Below, one piece after another: positions 15,308-26,250 of a stretch of DNA of 64,000 bases. Below the pieces are notes generated by a model. The model saw only the letters and a list, made by a program, of their open reading frames with translations. It ran no database searches and was not told the origin of the DNA. The stretch is taken from positions 1 through 64,000 of the forward strand of contig JALOAL010000001.1 of NCBI GenBank assembly GCA_023228825.1. Direction: 5' to 3'. The stretch comes from Dehalococcoidia bacterium. Lineage in GTDB: Bacteria > Chloroflexota > Dehalococcoidia > UBA2979. Numbering within the stretch: the stretch's first letter is position 1; each line of letters begins with the position of its first letter. The position numbers and the translations under genes are program-made.

Positions 15308-16375
15308 ATGGCCCCAACCAACCGAACCCCGCGCGCCCTCCGAGACGCCATCACGGACGTCTCCGGCATCCGCGTGGGCCACTGGACGGACCGCCGCGGC
15401 GCTACCGGCTGCACGGTGATCCTGTGCCCGCCCGGCACGGTGGGCGGCGTGGACGTCCGAGGCGCCGCCCCCGGCACCCGCGAGACGGAACTGCTGCGCC
15501 CGGGCAACCTGGTGAAGGAGGTCCACGCCATTGTCCTGGCGGGCGGCTCGGCCTTCGGGCTGGAGGCGGCCACGGGGGTGATGCGCTACCTGGCGGCGCA
15601 GGACGTGGGCTTCCGGTATGCGACGGGCGTGGTGCCCATTGTCCCCTCCGCGATCCTCTTTGACCTGGGCATCGGCCGTGCGGCGTGGCCGGATGCCGAG
15701 GCGGGCTGGCAGGCCGTAGAACGCGCCGCGCGTGCTGGCGGCGGACGGGTGGCGGAGGGCTCCGTGGGGGCCGGCGCCGGGGCCACGGTGGCGAAGATGG
15801 CCGGCATCGAGCGCGCGTGGAAGGGCGGCCTGGGCACCGCCAGTGAGCGGCTGGACACCGGCGTAATTGTGGGCGCCATCGCCGCCGTGAACGCGGTGGG
15901 ATCCATCCGCGACTCCCGCACCGGCGAGGTGGTGGCCGCGCCTCGAGACGACGAGGGCGGCTTCCTGGACGTGGATGCGCTGCTACGCCTGGGCCGCGGC
16001 CGCCGCCAGGTGGAAGCGAAGCACGAGGCGCACGAAGCGTCCGAGGCGCACCAGGGGGCAGAGCAGGCCGTCGGCGCGGACGAGTCGCCCTCGAACACCA
16101 CGCTCGCGGTGGTGGCGACGAACGCGCGGTTGACCAAGACGCAGGTCAACCGCATCGCCACGGTGGCGCACGACGGCTTTGCTCGCGCGATCTGGCCGGT
16201 GCACACGCGCGCGGACGGCGACGTGATCTTTGCGCTGGCGACCGGCGAGCAGGAGATCACGGACGACCAGTACCCCTCGATCGAGGCGATGGCCGCGCGC
16301 GCGGTGGAGCGCGCGGTGCTGAGCGGCGTGCGCAAGGCGAAGCGCCTGGGCGGGGTGCCCGGCCTGGCGGACTGA
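15308..16375 (+). CDS. P1 (DmpA/S58) family aminopeptidase-like protein
   Basis: P1-family proteins are N-terminal-nucleophile hydrolases that cut themselves into two chains to expose a Ser or Thr. The opening DVSGIRVGHWTD and the motifs TGCTVILCP, GGVDVRGAAPGTRE, LAGGSAFGLEA and GSVGAGAGATVAKM are classic. The self-cleavage site is the NTTLAVVATNA segment, with Asn-Thr as the likely scissile pair. A low-complexity Ala/Glu/His insertion (about residues 236-262) sits just before it. Length (355 aa) is normal. Physiological substrate is unknown; relatives cleave D- or beta-amino acid peptides. It stands alone behind its own promoter. Confidence 0.85.
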   Translation: MAPTNRTPRALRDAITDVSGIRVGHWTDRRGATGCTVILCPPGTVGGVDVRGAAPGTRETELLRPGNLVKEVHAIVLAGGSAFGLEAATGVMRYLAAQDVGFRYATGVVPIVPSAILFDLGIGRAAWPDAEAGWQAVERAARAGGGRVAEGSVGAGAGATVAKMAGIERAWKGGLGTASERLDTGVIVGAIAAVNAVGSIRDSRTGEVVAAPRDDEGGFLDVDALLRLGRGRRQVEAKHEAHEASEAHQGAEQAVGADESPSNTTLAVVATNARLTKTQVNRIATVAHDGFARAIWPVHTRADGDVIFALATGEQEITDDQYPSIEAMAARAVERAVLSGVRKAKRLGGVPGLAD

Positions 16376-16474
16376 GGCGCCAGCGAGAGGGCTCGTGCGC
16401 TCGGGCAGCCCTCGGAAGTGGGCGGCGGGCGAGATACGTGTCGTGATGGATGGTTCACGCAGAGAGAACAACCG

Positions 16475-16502
16475 TTGACGCGGCCTACCCATTTCTTATA
16501 CT
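16475..16502 (+). promoter_or_regulatory. Sigma-70-type promoter for panBC (TTGACG, 16 nt, TATACT)
   Basis: TTGACG (16475-16480) and TATACT (16497-16502) form one of the best promoters in the window. Transcription would start near 16509, giving a ~115-nt leader before the panB ATG. This rules out the longer open frame that begins at 16450. Confidence 0.7.
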
Positions 16503-16623
16503 TCAGGTACCAACGGACGAGCCCGTCGACCCTTCGAGGCGGCGAGGCCATTCCCCCGCACCCATGAGCGGACGACGTCGATCGGCCGCGGGACACACGC
16601 GGCACGGATCGGACGTTTCTGAC

Positions 16624-17541
16624 ATGGCAAAGCCCGTAACCATCCTCGACCTGCAGAAGAAGCGGGACGAGGGGACGCCGATCACCATGGTGACGGCGTA
16701 CGACTACCCCACCGCCAGGATGGCCGACGAGGCCGGCGTTGACCTCATCCTGGTCGGCGACACGCTGGGCATGGTGGTGCTGGGGTACGACTCCACGCTG
16801 CCGGTGACCGTGGAGGACATGATCCACCACGGCCGCGCGGCCGTCCGAGGCGCCAAGCGCGCGCACGTAGTGGTGGACATGCCCTTCGGCTCCTACCAGG
16901 GCGGCTGGCAGCAGGCGATGGAGAACGCCACGCGCATCCTGAAGGAGACCGGCTGTGGCTCCGTGAAACTGGAGGGCGGCCAGCGCTCCGCGGAGACCGT
17001 GGCGCGCCTGGTGGAGGCCGGCATCCCCGTCATGGGCCACGTGGGCCTGACCCCCCAGTCCGTGAACCAGACCGGCGGCTTCCGCGTGCAGGGCAAGACC
17101 CCGCGTGACGCGGTCCACCTGATCTCGGACGCCAAGGCGCTGGCGGCTGCCGGCGCGTACGCCATCGTCCTGGAACTGGTGCCCACGGCCCTCTCGCACA
17201 TGATCACCCAGCGGGTGAGCGTGCCCACCATTGGCATTGGCGCCGGCCCGTTCGTCAACGGACAGGTGCAGGTGTGGCACGACATCCTGGGCATGTACGA
17301 CGACCTGCGCCCGAAGCACGCACGCCGCTTCGCCGAGGTGGGTGACGTCATCCGAGGTGCGCTGCGCGAGTACGTGGAGGCGGTGCGCGCCGGCGAGTTC
17401 CCCACCGCGCGGGAGTCCTTCTACATGGACGAGCGCGCGCTGGACCTGATCCGGCGCATGACCCCGGACCAGGACATGAGCCAGGCGGAGCAGGTACTGT
17501 CCGAGTTGCAGGACGCCCCCGTGCCGGGGATCGACCGCTAG
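16624..17541 (+). CDS. panB: Ketopantoate hydroxymethyltransferase
   Basis: PanB adds a hydroxymethyl group from methylene-tetrahydrofolate to alpha-ketoisovalerate, the first step to pantothenate. From ATG 16624 the protein (305 aa) starts MAKPVTILDLQKKRDEG, aligning with other PanB N-termini. It has TAYDYPTARMADEAGVDLIL, VGDTLGMVVLGYDSTLPVT (substrate/metal Asp), VVDMPFGSYQ, VKLEGG, GHVGLTPQS and PTIGIGAGPFVNGQ. A short helical tail follows. panC lies 37 bp downstream, so the two form an operon. panD is not in the window. Confidence 0.95.
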   Translation: MAKPVTILDLQKKRDEGTPITMVTAYDYPTARMADEAGVDLILVGDTLGMVVLGYDSTLPVTVEDMIHHGRAAVRGAKRAHVVVDMPFGSYQGGWQQAMENATRILKETGCGSVKLEGGQRSAETVARLVEAGIPVMGHVGLTPQSVNQTGGFRVQGKTPRDAVHLISDAKALAAAGAYAIVLELVPTALSHMITQRVSVPTIGIGAGPFVNGQVQVWHDILGMYDDLRPKHARRFAEVGDVIRGALREYVEAVRAGEFPTARESFYMDERALDLIRRMTPDQDMSQAEQVLSELQDAPVPGIDR

Positions 17542-17578
17542 GCCAACGTACCCGCACACCCTCGGAGCGCCGGAACGC

Positions 17579-18427
17579 ATGGAAATCGCCCGTTCGGTGT
17601 CGGAGTTCCGTGCGCTCCGCGCGCGGCTCAATGGCCCGGTCGGCCTCGTGCCGACCATGGGCGCGCTGCACGAGGGCCATCGCTCGCTGATGCGACGCGC
17701 ACGGGCGGAGTGCCGCTCCGTGGTCGCCTCGATCTTCGTGAACCCCACGCAGTTCGGCCCCAGCGAGGACTACACCCAGTACCCCCGCTCGGAGGAGGCC
17801 GACCTGGCCGCGTGCCAGGAGGAGGGCGTTGCGCTGGTCCTTATGCCGCCGGTGGAGGAGGTCTACCCGGAGGGCGCCAGCACCACCGTCAGCGTGGGCG
17901 ACCTGGCCACGGTGCTGGAGGGCGCCTCCAGGCCGGGCCACTTCGACGGCGTGGCGACGGTGGTGGCCAAGTTGTTCCACATCGCGCAGCCGGACCGCGC
18001 CTACTTCGGCCAGAAGGACGCGCAGCAGTTGATGGTCATCCGCCGCATGGTGCGTGACCTGCTGATGCCGGTGGAGGTAGTGGGCTGCCCCATCGTCCGT
18101 GACGAGGGCGGCCTGGCGCTCTCCTCCCGCAACGCCTATCTCACGGACGAGGAACGCTCGCAGGCGCTGGCGATCTCTCGAGGGCTGCGGAATGCGGAGC
18201 AGGCCTGGCGCGACGGCCTGCGCGACGCCGAGAGGCTTCGAGCCCCCGTGCATGACGAGGTCGCCCGGCAGCCGCTGGCGCGCATCGACTACGTGTCGCT
18301 GGCGGACGCGGAGACGCTGGCGGAGTGCGAGGGACGGGTGCAGCGAGACGCGCTGCTGTCCGTGGCTGTGCACTTCGGCAGGGCGCGTCTCATCGACAAT
18401 ACGATCCTGAAGGTGCAGTCCTCGTAG
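17579..18427 (+). CDS. panC: Pantothenate synthetase
   Basis: PanC joins pantoate to beta-alanine with ATP through a pantoyl-adenylate. The protein (282 aa, standard length) shows LVPTMGALHEGHRSLMRRAR (HIGH-type nucleotide motif), SIFVNPTQFGPSEDYTQYPR, GHFDGVATVVAKLF, YFGQKDAQQLMVIRRMV (KMSK-like loop region) and GLALSSRNAYL. It follows panB in the same operon. The C-terminal domain is the usual dimerisation/lid segment. Nothing is missing. Confidence 0.95.
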   Translation: MEIARSVSEFRALRARLNGPVGLVPTMGALHEGHRSLMRRARAECRSVVASIFVNPTQFGPSEDYTQYPRSEEADLAACQEEGVALVLMPPVEEVYPEGASTTVSVGDLATVLEGASRPGHFDGVATVVAKLFHIAQPDRAYFGQKDAQQLMVIRRMVRDLLMPVEVVGCPIVRDEGGLALSSRNAYLTDEERSQALAISRGLRNAEQAWRDGLRDAERLRAPVHDEVARQPLARIDYVSLADAETLAECEGRVQRDALLSVAVHFGRARLIDNTILKVQSS

Positions 18428-18503
18428 CCTCGATGGCCCCTCGTGGCTTCGCGTCCCGGGCAGCCGTCAGTCCGCTCCTGGCATCGGGTGCCGGGGGCGG
18501 GCG

Positions 18504-18533
18504 TTTCGAGAAGCGGCGCGGCGCTGTTACTAT
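18504..18533 (+). promoter_or_regulatory. Putative promoter for yebC-ruvCA (TTTCGA, 18 nt, TACTAT)
   Basis: TACTAT (18528-18533) with a weak TTTCGA 18 nt upstream would start transcription near 18540. The leader before the TTG start would be ~76 nt. Confidence 0.4.
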
Positions 18534-18615
18534 GTCGTCTCCGAAACATCTGTAGAGGGTGGTGAGCGGTTCACCGCCTGGTTCTTGGGCCGCAGGGCCC
18601 GTTGTGGGGGCACGT

Positions 18616-19365
18616 TTGGCCGGTCACTCCAAGTGGTCGTCGATCAAGCACAAGAAGGCGGCGACCGACGCCAAGAGGGGCCAACTCTTTACCAAGTTGG
18701 CGCGCGACATCACGATGGCCGCGAAGGCCGGGGATCCAGACCCCGACCTGAACGCAGCGTTACGCCTGGCCATCCAGAAGGCCAAACAGGCGAACATGCC
18801 CTCCGACAACATCGACCGAGCGGTCAAGAAGGGCACCGGCGAAGGCGAAGCGGACGCCCTGGAGGAAGTGGTCTACGAGGGCTACGGCCCCGGCGGGACC
18901 GCCGTCATCGTGCAGGCGGTCACCGACAACCGAAACCGCACGGTCGCTGAAGTCCGGCACGCGTTCTCCCGGGGCGGCGGGAACATGGCGGACAGCGGCG
19001 CGGTGTCATGGCAGTTCGATACGCGTGGCCTCATCACGCTCTCGCTTGACGGCCACGACGCGGACGAGGTGCAGTTGCAGGCCATCGAGGCCGGCGCCGT
19101 GGACGTCGACATGTCTGACGATGAGTCGATCGAGGTGGTGACGGAGGCCGCAGAACTGCACCGGGTGCGGGAGGCGTTGGAAGCCTCCGGCCTTGGCGTG
19201 GAGAGTGCGGAACTCGCCCCGGTTCCGAAGAACAAGGTCCACCTGGACGAAAAGGACGCGGTGGCGGCATTCCGGCTCTTTGAGCGACTCGATGAACTCG
19301 ACGACGTGTCGCGGGTGTATTCGAACGCCGAGTGGGACGACGCGGTGCTGGAAGCACTCGCGTAG
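18616..19365 (+). CDS. yebC: YebC/PmpR-family protein
   Basis: YebC-family proteins act as regulators or ribosome-associated factors that ease translation of difficult motifs. The unusual TTG start at 18616 is chosen because it gives LAGHSKWSSIKHKKAATDAKR, the near-invariant family opening (normally MAGHSKW). A GGGGG stretch lies 5 nt upstream. Two GTG codons at 18559 and 18562 are alternatives, but would add an untypical N-terminus. The central NMPSDNIDRAVKKGTGE and YEGYGPGGTA motifs and the acidic C-terminal region are present (249 aa). The yebC-ruvC-ruvA order is common in bacteria. Confidence 0.9.
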   Translation: MAGHSKWSSIKHKKAATDAKRGQLFTKLARDITMAAKAGDPDPDLNAALRLAIQKAKQANMPSDNIDRAVKKGTGEGEADALEEVVYEGYGPGGTAVIVQAVTDNRNRTVAEVRHAFSRGGGNMADSGAVSWQFDTRGLITLSLDGHDADEVQLQAIEAGAVDVDMSDDESIEVVTEAAELHRVREALEASGLGVESAELAPVPKNKVHLDEKDAVAAFRLFERLDELDDVSRVYSNAEWDDAVLEALA

Positions 19366-19404
19366 CCCTCGGAGCCAGAACGCGGCCTCCGTGACGGGGT
19401 CGAG

Positions 19405-19938
19405 ATGGTCGGACGTCCTGCTTCATCGCCTCGTGGAGGGCTGCCGCGCCGGGTCCTGGGGATCGACCCGGGCCTGGGCGTGACCGGCTACTGCGTCGCG
19501 GACGACCGTGCCGGCGGCGCCACGCTGGTGCACAGCGGCCACCTCCGGACAAAGGCGTCGCAGCCTCGGGCCGAGCGCCTGCACCGCATCTTCGACCTGG
19601 TCAGCGCCCTCATCGCGGAGTATTCGCCGCACGAGTTGGCCGTGGAACAGCAGTTCGTCGCGGAGAACGTGCGCTCCGCCATGGCGATCGGCGAGGCGCG
19701 CGCCGCGGCCATGGTCGCCGCAGCCGCCAGCGGCGTCCCCGTGTACGAGTTCACCCCGGCGGCCATCAAGGAGTCCGTGGTGGGCTGGGGCGGAGCGCCC
19801 AAGGAGCAGGTGGCGCAGATGGTCGCAGTGCACCTGGGCGTGGCCGAGGTGCCCGGCCCGCTGGACGTCACGGACGCCGCCGCGATCGCCCTCACGCGAC
19901 TTGCCGAGGCGCGCATGGAGGAGGCGATGGCCCGATGA
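19405..19938 (+). CDS. ruvC: Holliday junction resolvase RuvC
   Basis: RuvC cuts Holliday junctions at the end of recombination. The RNase-H-like fold carries the acidic metal ligands in VLGIDPGLGVTGY (Asp), ELAVEQQFVAENV (Glu) and PGPLDVTDAAAIAL (two Asp). The 177-residue length is normal apart from a ~15-residue Arg/Pro-rich lead. A GTG just before the VLGIDPG motif could be an alternative start. It overlaps ruvA by ATGA. ruvB is not in the window. Confidence 0.92.
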   Translation: MVGRPASSPRGGLPRRVLGIDPGLGVTGYCVADDRAGGATLVHSGHLRTKASQPRAERLHRIFDLVSALIAEYSPHELAVEQQFVAENVRSAMAIGEARAAAMVAAAASGVPVYEFTPAAIKESVVGWGGAPKEQVAQMVAVHLGVAEVPGPLDVTDAAAIALTRLAEARMEEAMAR

Positions 19939-20573
19939 TCGCGGCGCTGCGCGGCGTGGTCACGCACTATGACCCGGACACCGCGACGGCCTGGGTAGAC
20001 GTGCAGGGGGTCGTCTACGAGGTGCGCATCCCCGCCTTTGTCGGCGAGTGGGTGGGCTCCGTGGAGGGCGTGCCGGACACCACGCTCTACACCTATTACC
20101 ACGTCTCCGAGCGCCAGCCGGCGCCGCTCCTGATCGGCTTCCAGTACCTGCAGGAGCGGGAGTTCTTCCGCAAGTTCATCGAGGTGCCGGACGTGGGCCC
20201 CACGAAGGCCGTGCGCGCCCTCACCCGCCCGGTCTCCGAGATCGCCCGCTGGATCGAGGCGGGAGACGTGAAGGCGTTGCGGCAACTGCCGGGCATTGGC
20301 CAGCGGCTGTCGCAGACCATCGTGGCGCAACTCTCCGGCAAGTTGACGCAGGAGGCTCTGCTCCGCGGCGAGGCGACGCCCACGGCTGCCGTGGCGCCCA
20401 CGGAAGACCTGCGTGCGGACGCCGTGGACGCGCTGGTCGCCCTCCAGTACTCGCGGCGCGACGCCGAACGCTCGGTGGAACGCGCGCTGGAGGCTCGGCC
20501 GGGCATGGCGACGCTGGAGGACCTGCTGCGCGCGGTGCTGGAGGGCGAGGCGCCCTCGGAGGGCCGGGCGTGA
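19935..20573 (+). CDS. ruvA: Holliday junction DNA helicase subunit RuvA
   Basis: RuvA binds four-way junctions and recruits RuvB. It starts MIAALRGVV (OB-fold domain I) and carries two helix-hairpin-helix motifs (about residues 72-130: VPDVGPTKAVRAL, LPGIGQRLSQTIV). It ends with the RuvB-binding domain III (DAVDALVALQYSRRDAERSV) after a flexible Ala/Pro/Thr linker. Length is 212 aa. Domain II diverges slightly, with GPTKAVRA where GPKxALxx is usual. Its start is coupled to the ruvC stop. Confidence 0.92.
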   Translation: MIAALRGVVTHYDPDTATAWVDVQGVVYEVRIPAFVGEWVGSVEGVPDTTLYTYYHVSERQPAPLLIGFQYLQEREFFRKFIEVPDVGPTKAVRALTRPVSEIARWIEAGDVKALRQLPGIGQRLSQTIVAQLSGKLTQEALLRGEATPTAAVAPTEDLRADAVDALVALQYSRRDAERSVERALEARPGMATLEDLLRAVLEGEAPSEGRA

Positions 20574-20595
20574 GGCGCCCGGCAGTGCGCGCGCG

Positions 20596-21525
20596 GTGAG
20601 GGTGTGGCTGCGCTCGCGGTGGCCGCTGGTGGCAGGCGGCCTCGTAGCCGGGGGCGTGCTCGTCGCTGGCGTGGCCGGCGCCGACCTGTTCGAGTGGACG
20701 TTCCTGGGAGTGCACGAGTCCGTGTGGGGCGTGGTCGCCGCGGTGGCGTCCATCGCGCTGGTGGGGCAGTTGGCAGTGAGCAACCGCGCGGCCTTCCAGC
20801 GCGAGCGCCGGCTGGTGCGCACGGCCGCCCAACTGCGCGAGGTTTCCGCCGAACTCGACCGTCTCGCACGCACGGACGCGCTGACGGGGATCGCGAACCG
20901 GCGGGCCTTCTTCGACCTGCTGGGGGTGGAGTTCCGCCGCTCCCGCCGCTACGCGCGGGAACTGTCCGTTCTGATGCTGGACCTGGACCACTTCAAGCGC
21001 GTCAACGACCGCTGGGGCCACCCCTTCGGCGACCAGGTGCTGCGCCAGACGGCCGAGACCATCTCCGCCAATATCCGCGAGTCCGACTTTGTCGGCCGCT
21101 ACGGCGGCGAGGAATTTGCCCTCGCGATGCCCGAGACCGGCCCGGAACAGGCGCTGGTCGCCGCTGAGAAACTGCGGAGGGCCATCGAGGAGGTCGAGTT
21201 CCGCGCGGGAGACGTGCCGCCGGCGCACGAGCCATCGGTCCGCGTCACCATCTCCATCGGCGTGGCCTCGCTGCCCATCGAGGCCGACCAGGACGAGTTC
21301 AAACTGATCCGCCGTGCGGACCAGGCGCTCTACGAGGCGAAGCGCACCGGCCGCAACCGCGTCAGGACGTTCACCAAGGAGACCGTGAGCCAGCCCGCGG
21401 TGGCGGAGGTGCTTCCCGGCCCGGACGAGGACGCCGATGGCGATGGCGACGATGCGGCCGAGCGTGCCGAGGACGGCCGGGAGGCCTCGGGATCCGCGGG
21501 CAGCGGGGTGTCCGCGGGTGCGTGA
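20596..21525 (+). CDS. Membrane-anchored diguanylate cyclase (GGDEF)
   Basis: The protein (309 aa) has two N-terminal membrane helices (about residues 5-28 and 38-58), then a short coiled linker and a GGDEF domain. The domain starts at DALTGIANRRAFFD and includes LDLDHFKRVNDRWGHPFGD. The active-site loop is GGEEF, an active variant. The RxxD product-inhibition site (RESD) sits five residues before it, so it probably makes cyclic di-GMP with feedback control. The C-terminal ~45 residues are acidic and disordered. GTG at 20596 is preferred; GTG 20602 is possible. It lies 22 bp after ruvA with no obvious terminator between. Confidence 0.88.
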   Translation: MRVWLRSRWPLVAGGLVAGGVLVAGVAGADLFEWTFLGVHESVWGVVAAVASIALVGQLAVSNRAAFQRERRLVRTAAQLREVSAELDRLARTDALTGIANRRAFFDLLGVEFRRSRRYARELSVLMLDLDHFKRVNDRWGHPFGDQVLRQTAETISANIRESDFVGRYGGEEFALAMPETGPEQALVAAEKLRRAIEEVEFRAGDVPPAHEPSVRVTISIGVASLPIEADQDEFKLIRRADQALYEAKRTGRNRVRTFTKETVSQPAVAEVLPGPDEDADGDGDDAAERAEDGREASGSAGSGVSAGA

Positions 21526-21569
21526 GAATCGCGCGATCCGTACATCTGTTCTTGTGATTGCCCCCGTCG

Positions 21570-21575
21570 TACACT
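21570..21575 (+). promoter_or_regulatory. -10 box TACACT for uvrB
   Basis: TACACT predicts a start near 21582. That leaves a ~20-nt leader containing GGGGGAG 4 nt before GTG 21602, so here a leadered start is favoured over the GTG at 21581. Confidence 0.45.
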
Positions 21576-21601
21576 GAAGTGTGCAGCCTTGGGGGAGCGT
21601 A

Positions 21602-23707
<2,106 letters not shown>

Positions 23708-24049
23708 CCAATTAGCCTCGGAGCCCACGCCCCCTTGAGGCTGCCGCCGCCGGCGGCGAGGCCTCCAGGTGGGGCCTCCAGGTGAGCAGGTCCTCATCGG
23801 CCGGCGCGGGGTAGCCTCGCGCCACCTCCCCGGCCATCCACGCCAGGCCGCGAAGGGGGAGCGCCAGCGCCGCTCCGAGGAGCCCTTGGGGGCCTCGATG
23901 CGGCGCGAGGCGCGGGGAGGGGCGGTGGCCACGCCCCGGCACGTAACGAGGGTTGAACGTCCTGCTTTCCATAAAGCGAGAATGGGGGCCGAGGCGTGCT
24001 CGGAGCGACACCTCGGTCGTGTATGCCATCACAAGCGTGTGACAGCCGG
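23708..24049. other. Intergenic stretch (342 bp) with a doubtful minus-strand frame
   Basis: This lies between the 3' ends of uvrB and the D,D-carboxypeptidase. A GC-rich inverted repeat near 23743-23757 (GCCGCC/GGCGGC) has no T-run. A 106-codon minus frame (24032 to 23712) contains GLLGAALALPLRGLAWMAGE and could be a small membrane peptide. It has no ribosome site or family match, so I do not call it a gene. Nothing else was seen. Confidence 0.4.
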
Positions 24050-25195
24050 CTACTCCCGCAGGCGTGCTGCCTCCACGACACCGTCGTCATCGTTGTCATC
24101 GTCGCCAGCAGGACCGTCAGCGGGGGCGACAGCGGCCACCTGCTGATTGCTGGGCCAGTCGTGGTGCTGGAAGGCCCACTCCAGGAGTGCGGCCGCCTCT
24201 CCGAACCGATCCTGGGAGTTCAGGAGCACCACGTACAGGCGATGTCCGCCGCGGGATGCGGAGCCGATGAACGTGGGGCCCGCCTCGTACGTGAAGCCGG
24301 TCTTCAGGCCGTCCGCGCCCTCCACCCAGTCGATGAACGGCCCCACGTACGAGTGCATCGAGATCGACCGAGAGCCCTCGGCCGTCCAGCCGTGGGCGCC
24401 GACCACCTCACGGAAGTCGCGACTCTGCATGGCATAACGGGAGATGAGCGCCAGGTCGTAAGCGGAGGAGTAGTGCCCGGGCCCACCCAGGCCGTGCGGG
24501 TCGATGAAGCGGGTGTCCTCCAGTCCCAGGTGTCGCACCATCTGGCCCATGCGGTAGACGAAGAGCGCGTCGCTCCCCGCGAGGTGGCGGCCGATGGCGA
24601 GTGCGGCGTCGTTTCCAGAGGGCAGCATCATCCCGTAGAGCAGGTCACGCAGCGGGAAGCGGTCGCCCGGATGCAGCCCCATGAGGCTGCTCCCGCCCAT
24701 GTGCCAGGATTCCACCGTGTTGTGCACCACCTCGTCCAGGCGCCCGCTCTGCACCGCCAGGGCGGCGGTGGCGACCTTGGTCAGGCTGGCAGGCGCCATG
24801 CGCGTGTGCGCCTCGCGCTCACAGAGGATCGCCATGGAGGCCTCGTCCAGGATGACCACGCCGCGGGCCGTGGAGGGCGGAGGCGGCGGGGCGTCCGCGC
24901 GCAGGGTCGGCGGAGCATTCCACGGGGGCGCGGGGTCCGCCAGCGGCGGCGGGGCGAGGCGTCCGGCGATCGCCTCGCCCAGCCCGTCGATGCTCCACCC
25001 GAAGACGTCGAGGAGGGAGCGCACGGCCTGTCCGGTGCTGGCGGACTCCACGGTCTCGACCTGGCCCGCCAGCCGCGACAGCGGGCCGTGGGTGGCCTCG
25101 TCCGCCAGCGGTTCGGCGTGCGTCTCGGCGGGCGTGGCGTGGAACGCGACCACCAGGGTCAGTAGGGCAAGCAAGGTCATCCGGGGCGTGGGCAT
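24050..25195 (-). CDS. D-alanyl-D-alanine carboxypeptidase (S11 penicillin-binding protein)
   Basis: These enzymes trim the terminal D-Ala of peptidoglycan pentapeptides. From ATG 25195 (GAGGGGG ribosome site 8 nt upstream) there is a clear signal peptide (TPRMTLLALLTLVVAFHATPAETHA). A ~110-residue Pro/Ala-rich spacer follows, then the S11 domain. Its three motifs are intact: SLTK (Ser nucleophile), SGN in MMLPSGNDAALA and KTG in DGLKTGFTYEAG. The C-terminal beta domain is short and ends in an acidic tail (DDDNDDDG). The protein (381 aa) is presumably exported. It is divergent from the XRE-type regulator at 25430. Confidence 0.9.
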   Translation of the reverse strand: MPTPRMTLLALLTLVVAFHATPAETHAEPLADEATHGPLSRLAGQVETVESASTGQAVRSLLDVFGWSIDGLGEAIAGRLAPPPLADPAPPWNAPPTLRADAPPPPPSTARGVVILDEASMAILCEREAHTRMAPASLTKVATAALAVQSGRLDEVVHNTVESWHMGGSSLMGLHPGDRFPLRDLLYGMMLPSGNDAALAIGRHLAGSDALFVYRMGQMVRHLGLEDTRFIDPHGLGGPGHYSSAYDLALISRYAMQSRDFREVVGAHGWTAEGSRSISMHSYVGPFIDWVEGADGLKTGFTYEAGPTFIGSASRGGHRLYVVLLNSQDRFGEAAALLEWAFQHHDWPSNQQVAAVAPADGPAGDDDNDDDGVVEAARLRE

Positions 25196-25417
25196 CCGTA
25201 GGTCCCCCTCGTACTGGCACACAGAGGCCCGACCCATCGCTGCGGAGGATCGCCAGCGATGTGGACAACGTGTAGGCGCGGGTAAGAGGGTGAGATTATT
25301 GAAGAAGAATCGCGGGAGCGCCTCACGGTATGACAAAGACGTAATCGAATTACCACGGCGCAAGCGCCCGAGTATGGGCGCGCGCAGGAAGCGAGCAGCC
25401 TGTCACTTCGTCCGGGT

Positions 25418-25423
25418 TAGGCT
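25418..25423 (+). promoter_or_regulatory. -10 box TAGGCT, leaderless-type start
   Basis: TAGGCT ends 6 nt before the ATG at 25430, and no ribosome site is present. A GTAAT-N3-ATTAC inverted repeat (25341-25353) sits about 75 bp upstream in the divergent region and is a candidate operator. Confidence 0.5.
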
Positions 25424-25429
25424 CCCTGA

Positions 25430-25744
25430 ATGACTCGTGAGCCGCCCGCTGCGGATGACGATGGCCAGGGCGACCGCGCTGGCCTCGTGGAGCGCCGTGA
25501 CCCGCTAGCGCTCCGCCGGCAACTCGGACAGCGCATCCGCACCTGGCGACAACGTCGAGGCGTCTCGCAGGCGGAGTTGGCGGAGCGCGTGGGCGTGACG
25601 CAGTCCTCGCTCTCGAACTACGAAAACGGCAAGCGTGACGTCTCCGTCTACATCCTGATGGAGATCGCGGGAGCGCTGGAGGTGGAGTTGGAGGACCTCA
25701 CGGGCACCGTGAGGGGGCGCCTCCACGTGCCGGGGAGCGATTAG
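25430..25744 (+). CDS. XRE-family (Cro/CI) transcriptional regulator, 104 aa
   Basis: A ~25-residue acidic lead is followed by a full helix-turn-helix of the lambda-repressor type: LGQRIRTWRQRRGVSQAELA, ERVGVTQSSLSNYENGKRDV, ILMEIAGALEVELEDL. There is no extra ligand domain. It is a lone DNA-binding protein, monocistronic, with a strong hairpin 75 bp after its stop. It may regulate itself or the divergent carboxypeptidase gene; neither is shown by the sequence. Confidence 0.88.
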   Translation: MTREPPAADDDGQGDRAGLVERRDPLALRRQLGQRIRTWRQRRGVSQAELAERVGVTQSSLSNYENGKRDVSVYILMEIAGALEVELEDLTGTVRGRLHVPGSD

Positions 25745-25818
25745 AGCGGGCGCCCAGAGGTGGGGGACGGGCGCCGACCGGTGCGAGGTACTCCTGAACG
25801 CAGTATCCCTGAACGCAG

Positions 25819-25847
25819 ACCACCCCCGGTGGTGTACCGGGGGTGGT
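25819..25847 (+). terminator. Strong hairpin after the XRE gene
   Basis: A perfect 11-bp stem (ACCACCCCCGG / CCGGGGGTGGT) encloses a 7-nt loop. No T-run follows, as for most hairpins in this genome. Two tandem copies of CCTGAACGCAG (25793-25803, 25808-25818) precede it. Confidence 0.55.
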
Positions 25848-26230
25848 GATCAGTCCGGGTCGACCCTGGTCCTCGCATTTGGGACCGGTGAGAGACCGGA
25901 GGCCTCTGAGCGTGAGCCGGAGTGCAGTCGGCAGGCACTCTCTTGAGGTCGGGCGTCGAGGTCAGCGCGGATCCTCGACTCTGGAACGGCTGTGCACGCT
26001 CGGCATTTCACGAAGGATCCGGAGTGCGACCCGGAACGACCTTGATGCCGGTGATTCTTCTTGCTTCAACGGCAGGGCCCTCCCGTCTCGGCGCAACCTG
26101 TTCGTCTCTCTTCTGAGTCCATTGTGCGCCACGGGGGCAATGCCGCGCATCGCCGGCCTGGGGCGACGCGCGCACCCAGGCGCGCCGGCCCGCGTCCGAG
26201 CACGCCTCGGCCTCACCGGCGCTCGCGGAT

Positions 26231-26250
26231 GTGCTCGTCCTCACGAGCAC
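26231..26250 (-). terminator. Hairpin downstream of ftsK
   Basis: GTGCTCGT / ACGAGCAC is a perfect 8-bp stem with a 4-nt loop, 28 bp beyond the ftsK stop. It has no T-run. Confidence 0.5.

Noticed and set aside
23712..24032. 106-codon minus-strand frame downstream of uvrB
   Set aside because: It has no ribosome site, -10 box or family resemblance. It is mentioned only as part of the intergenic note.
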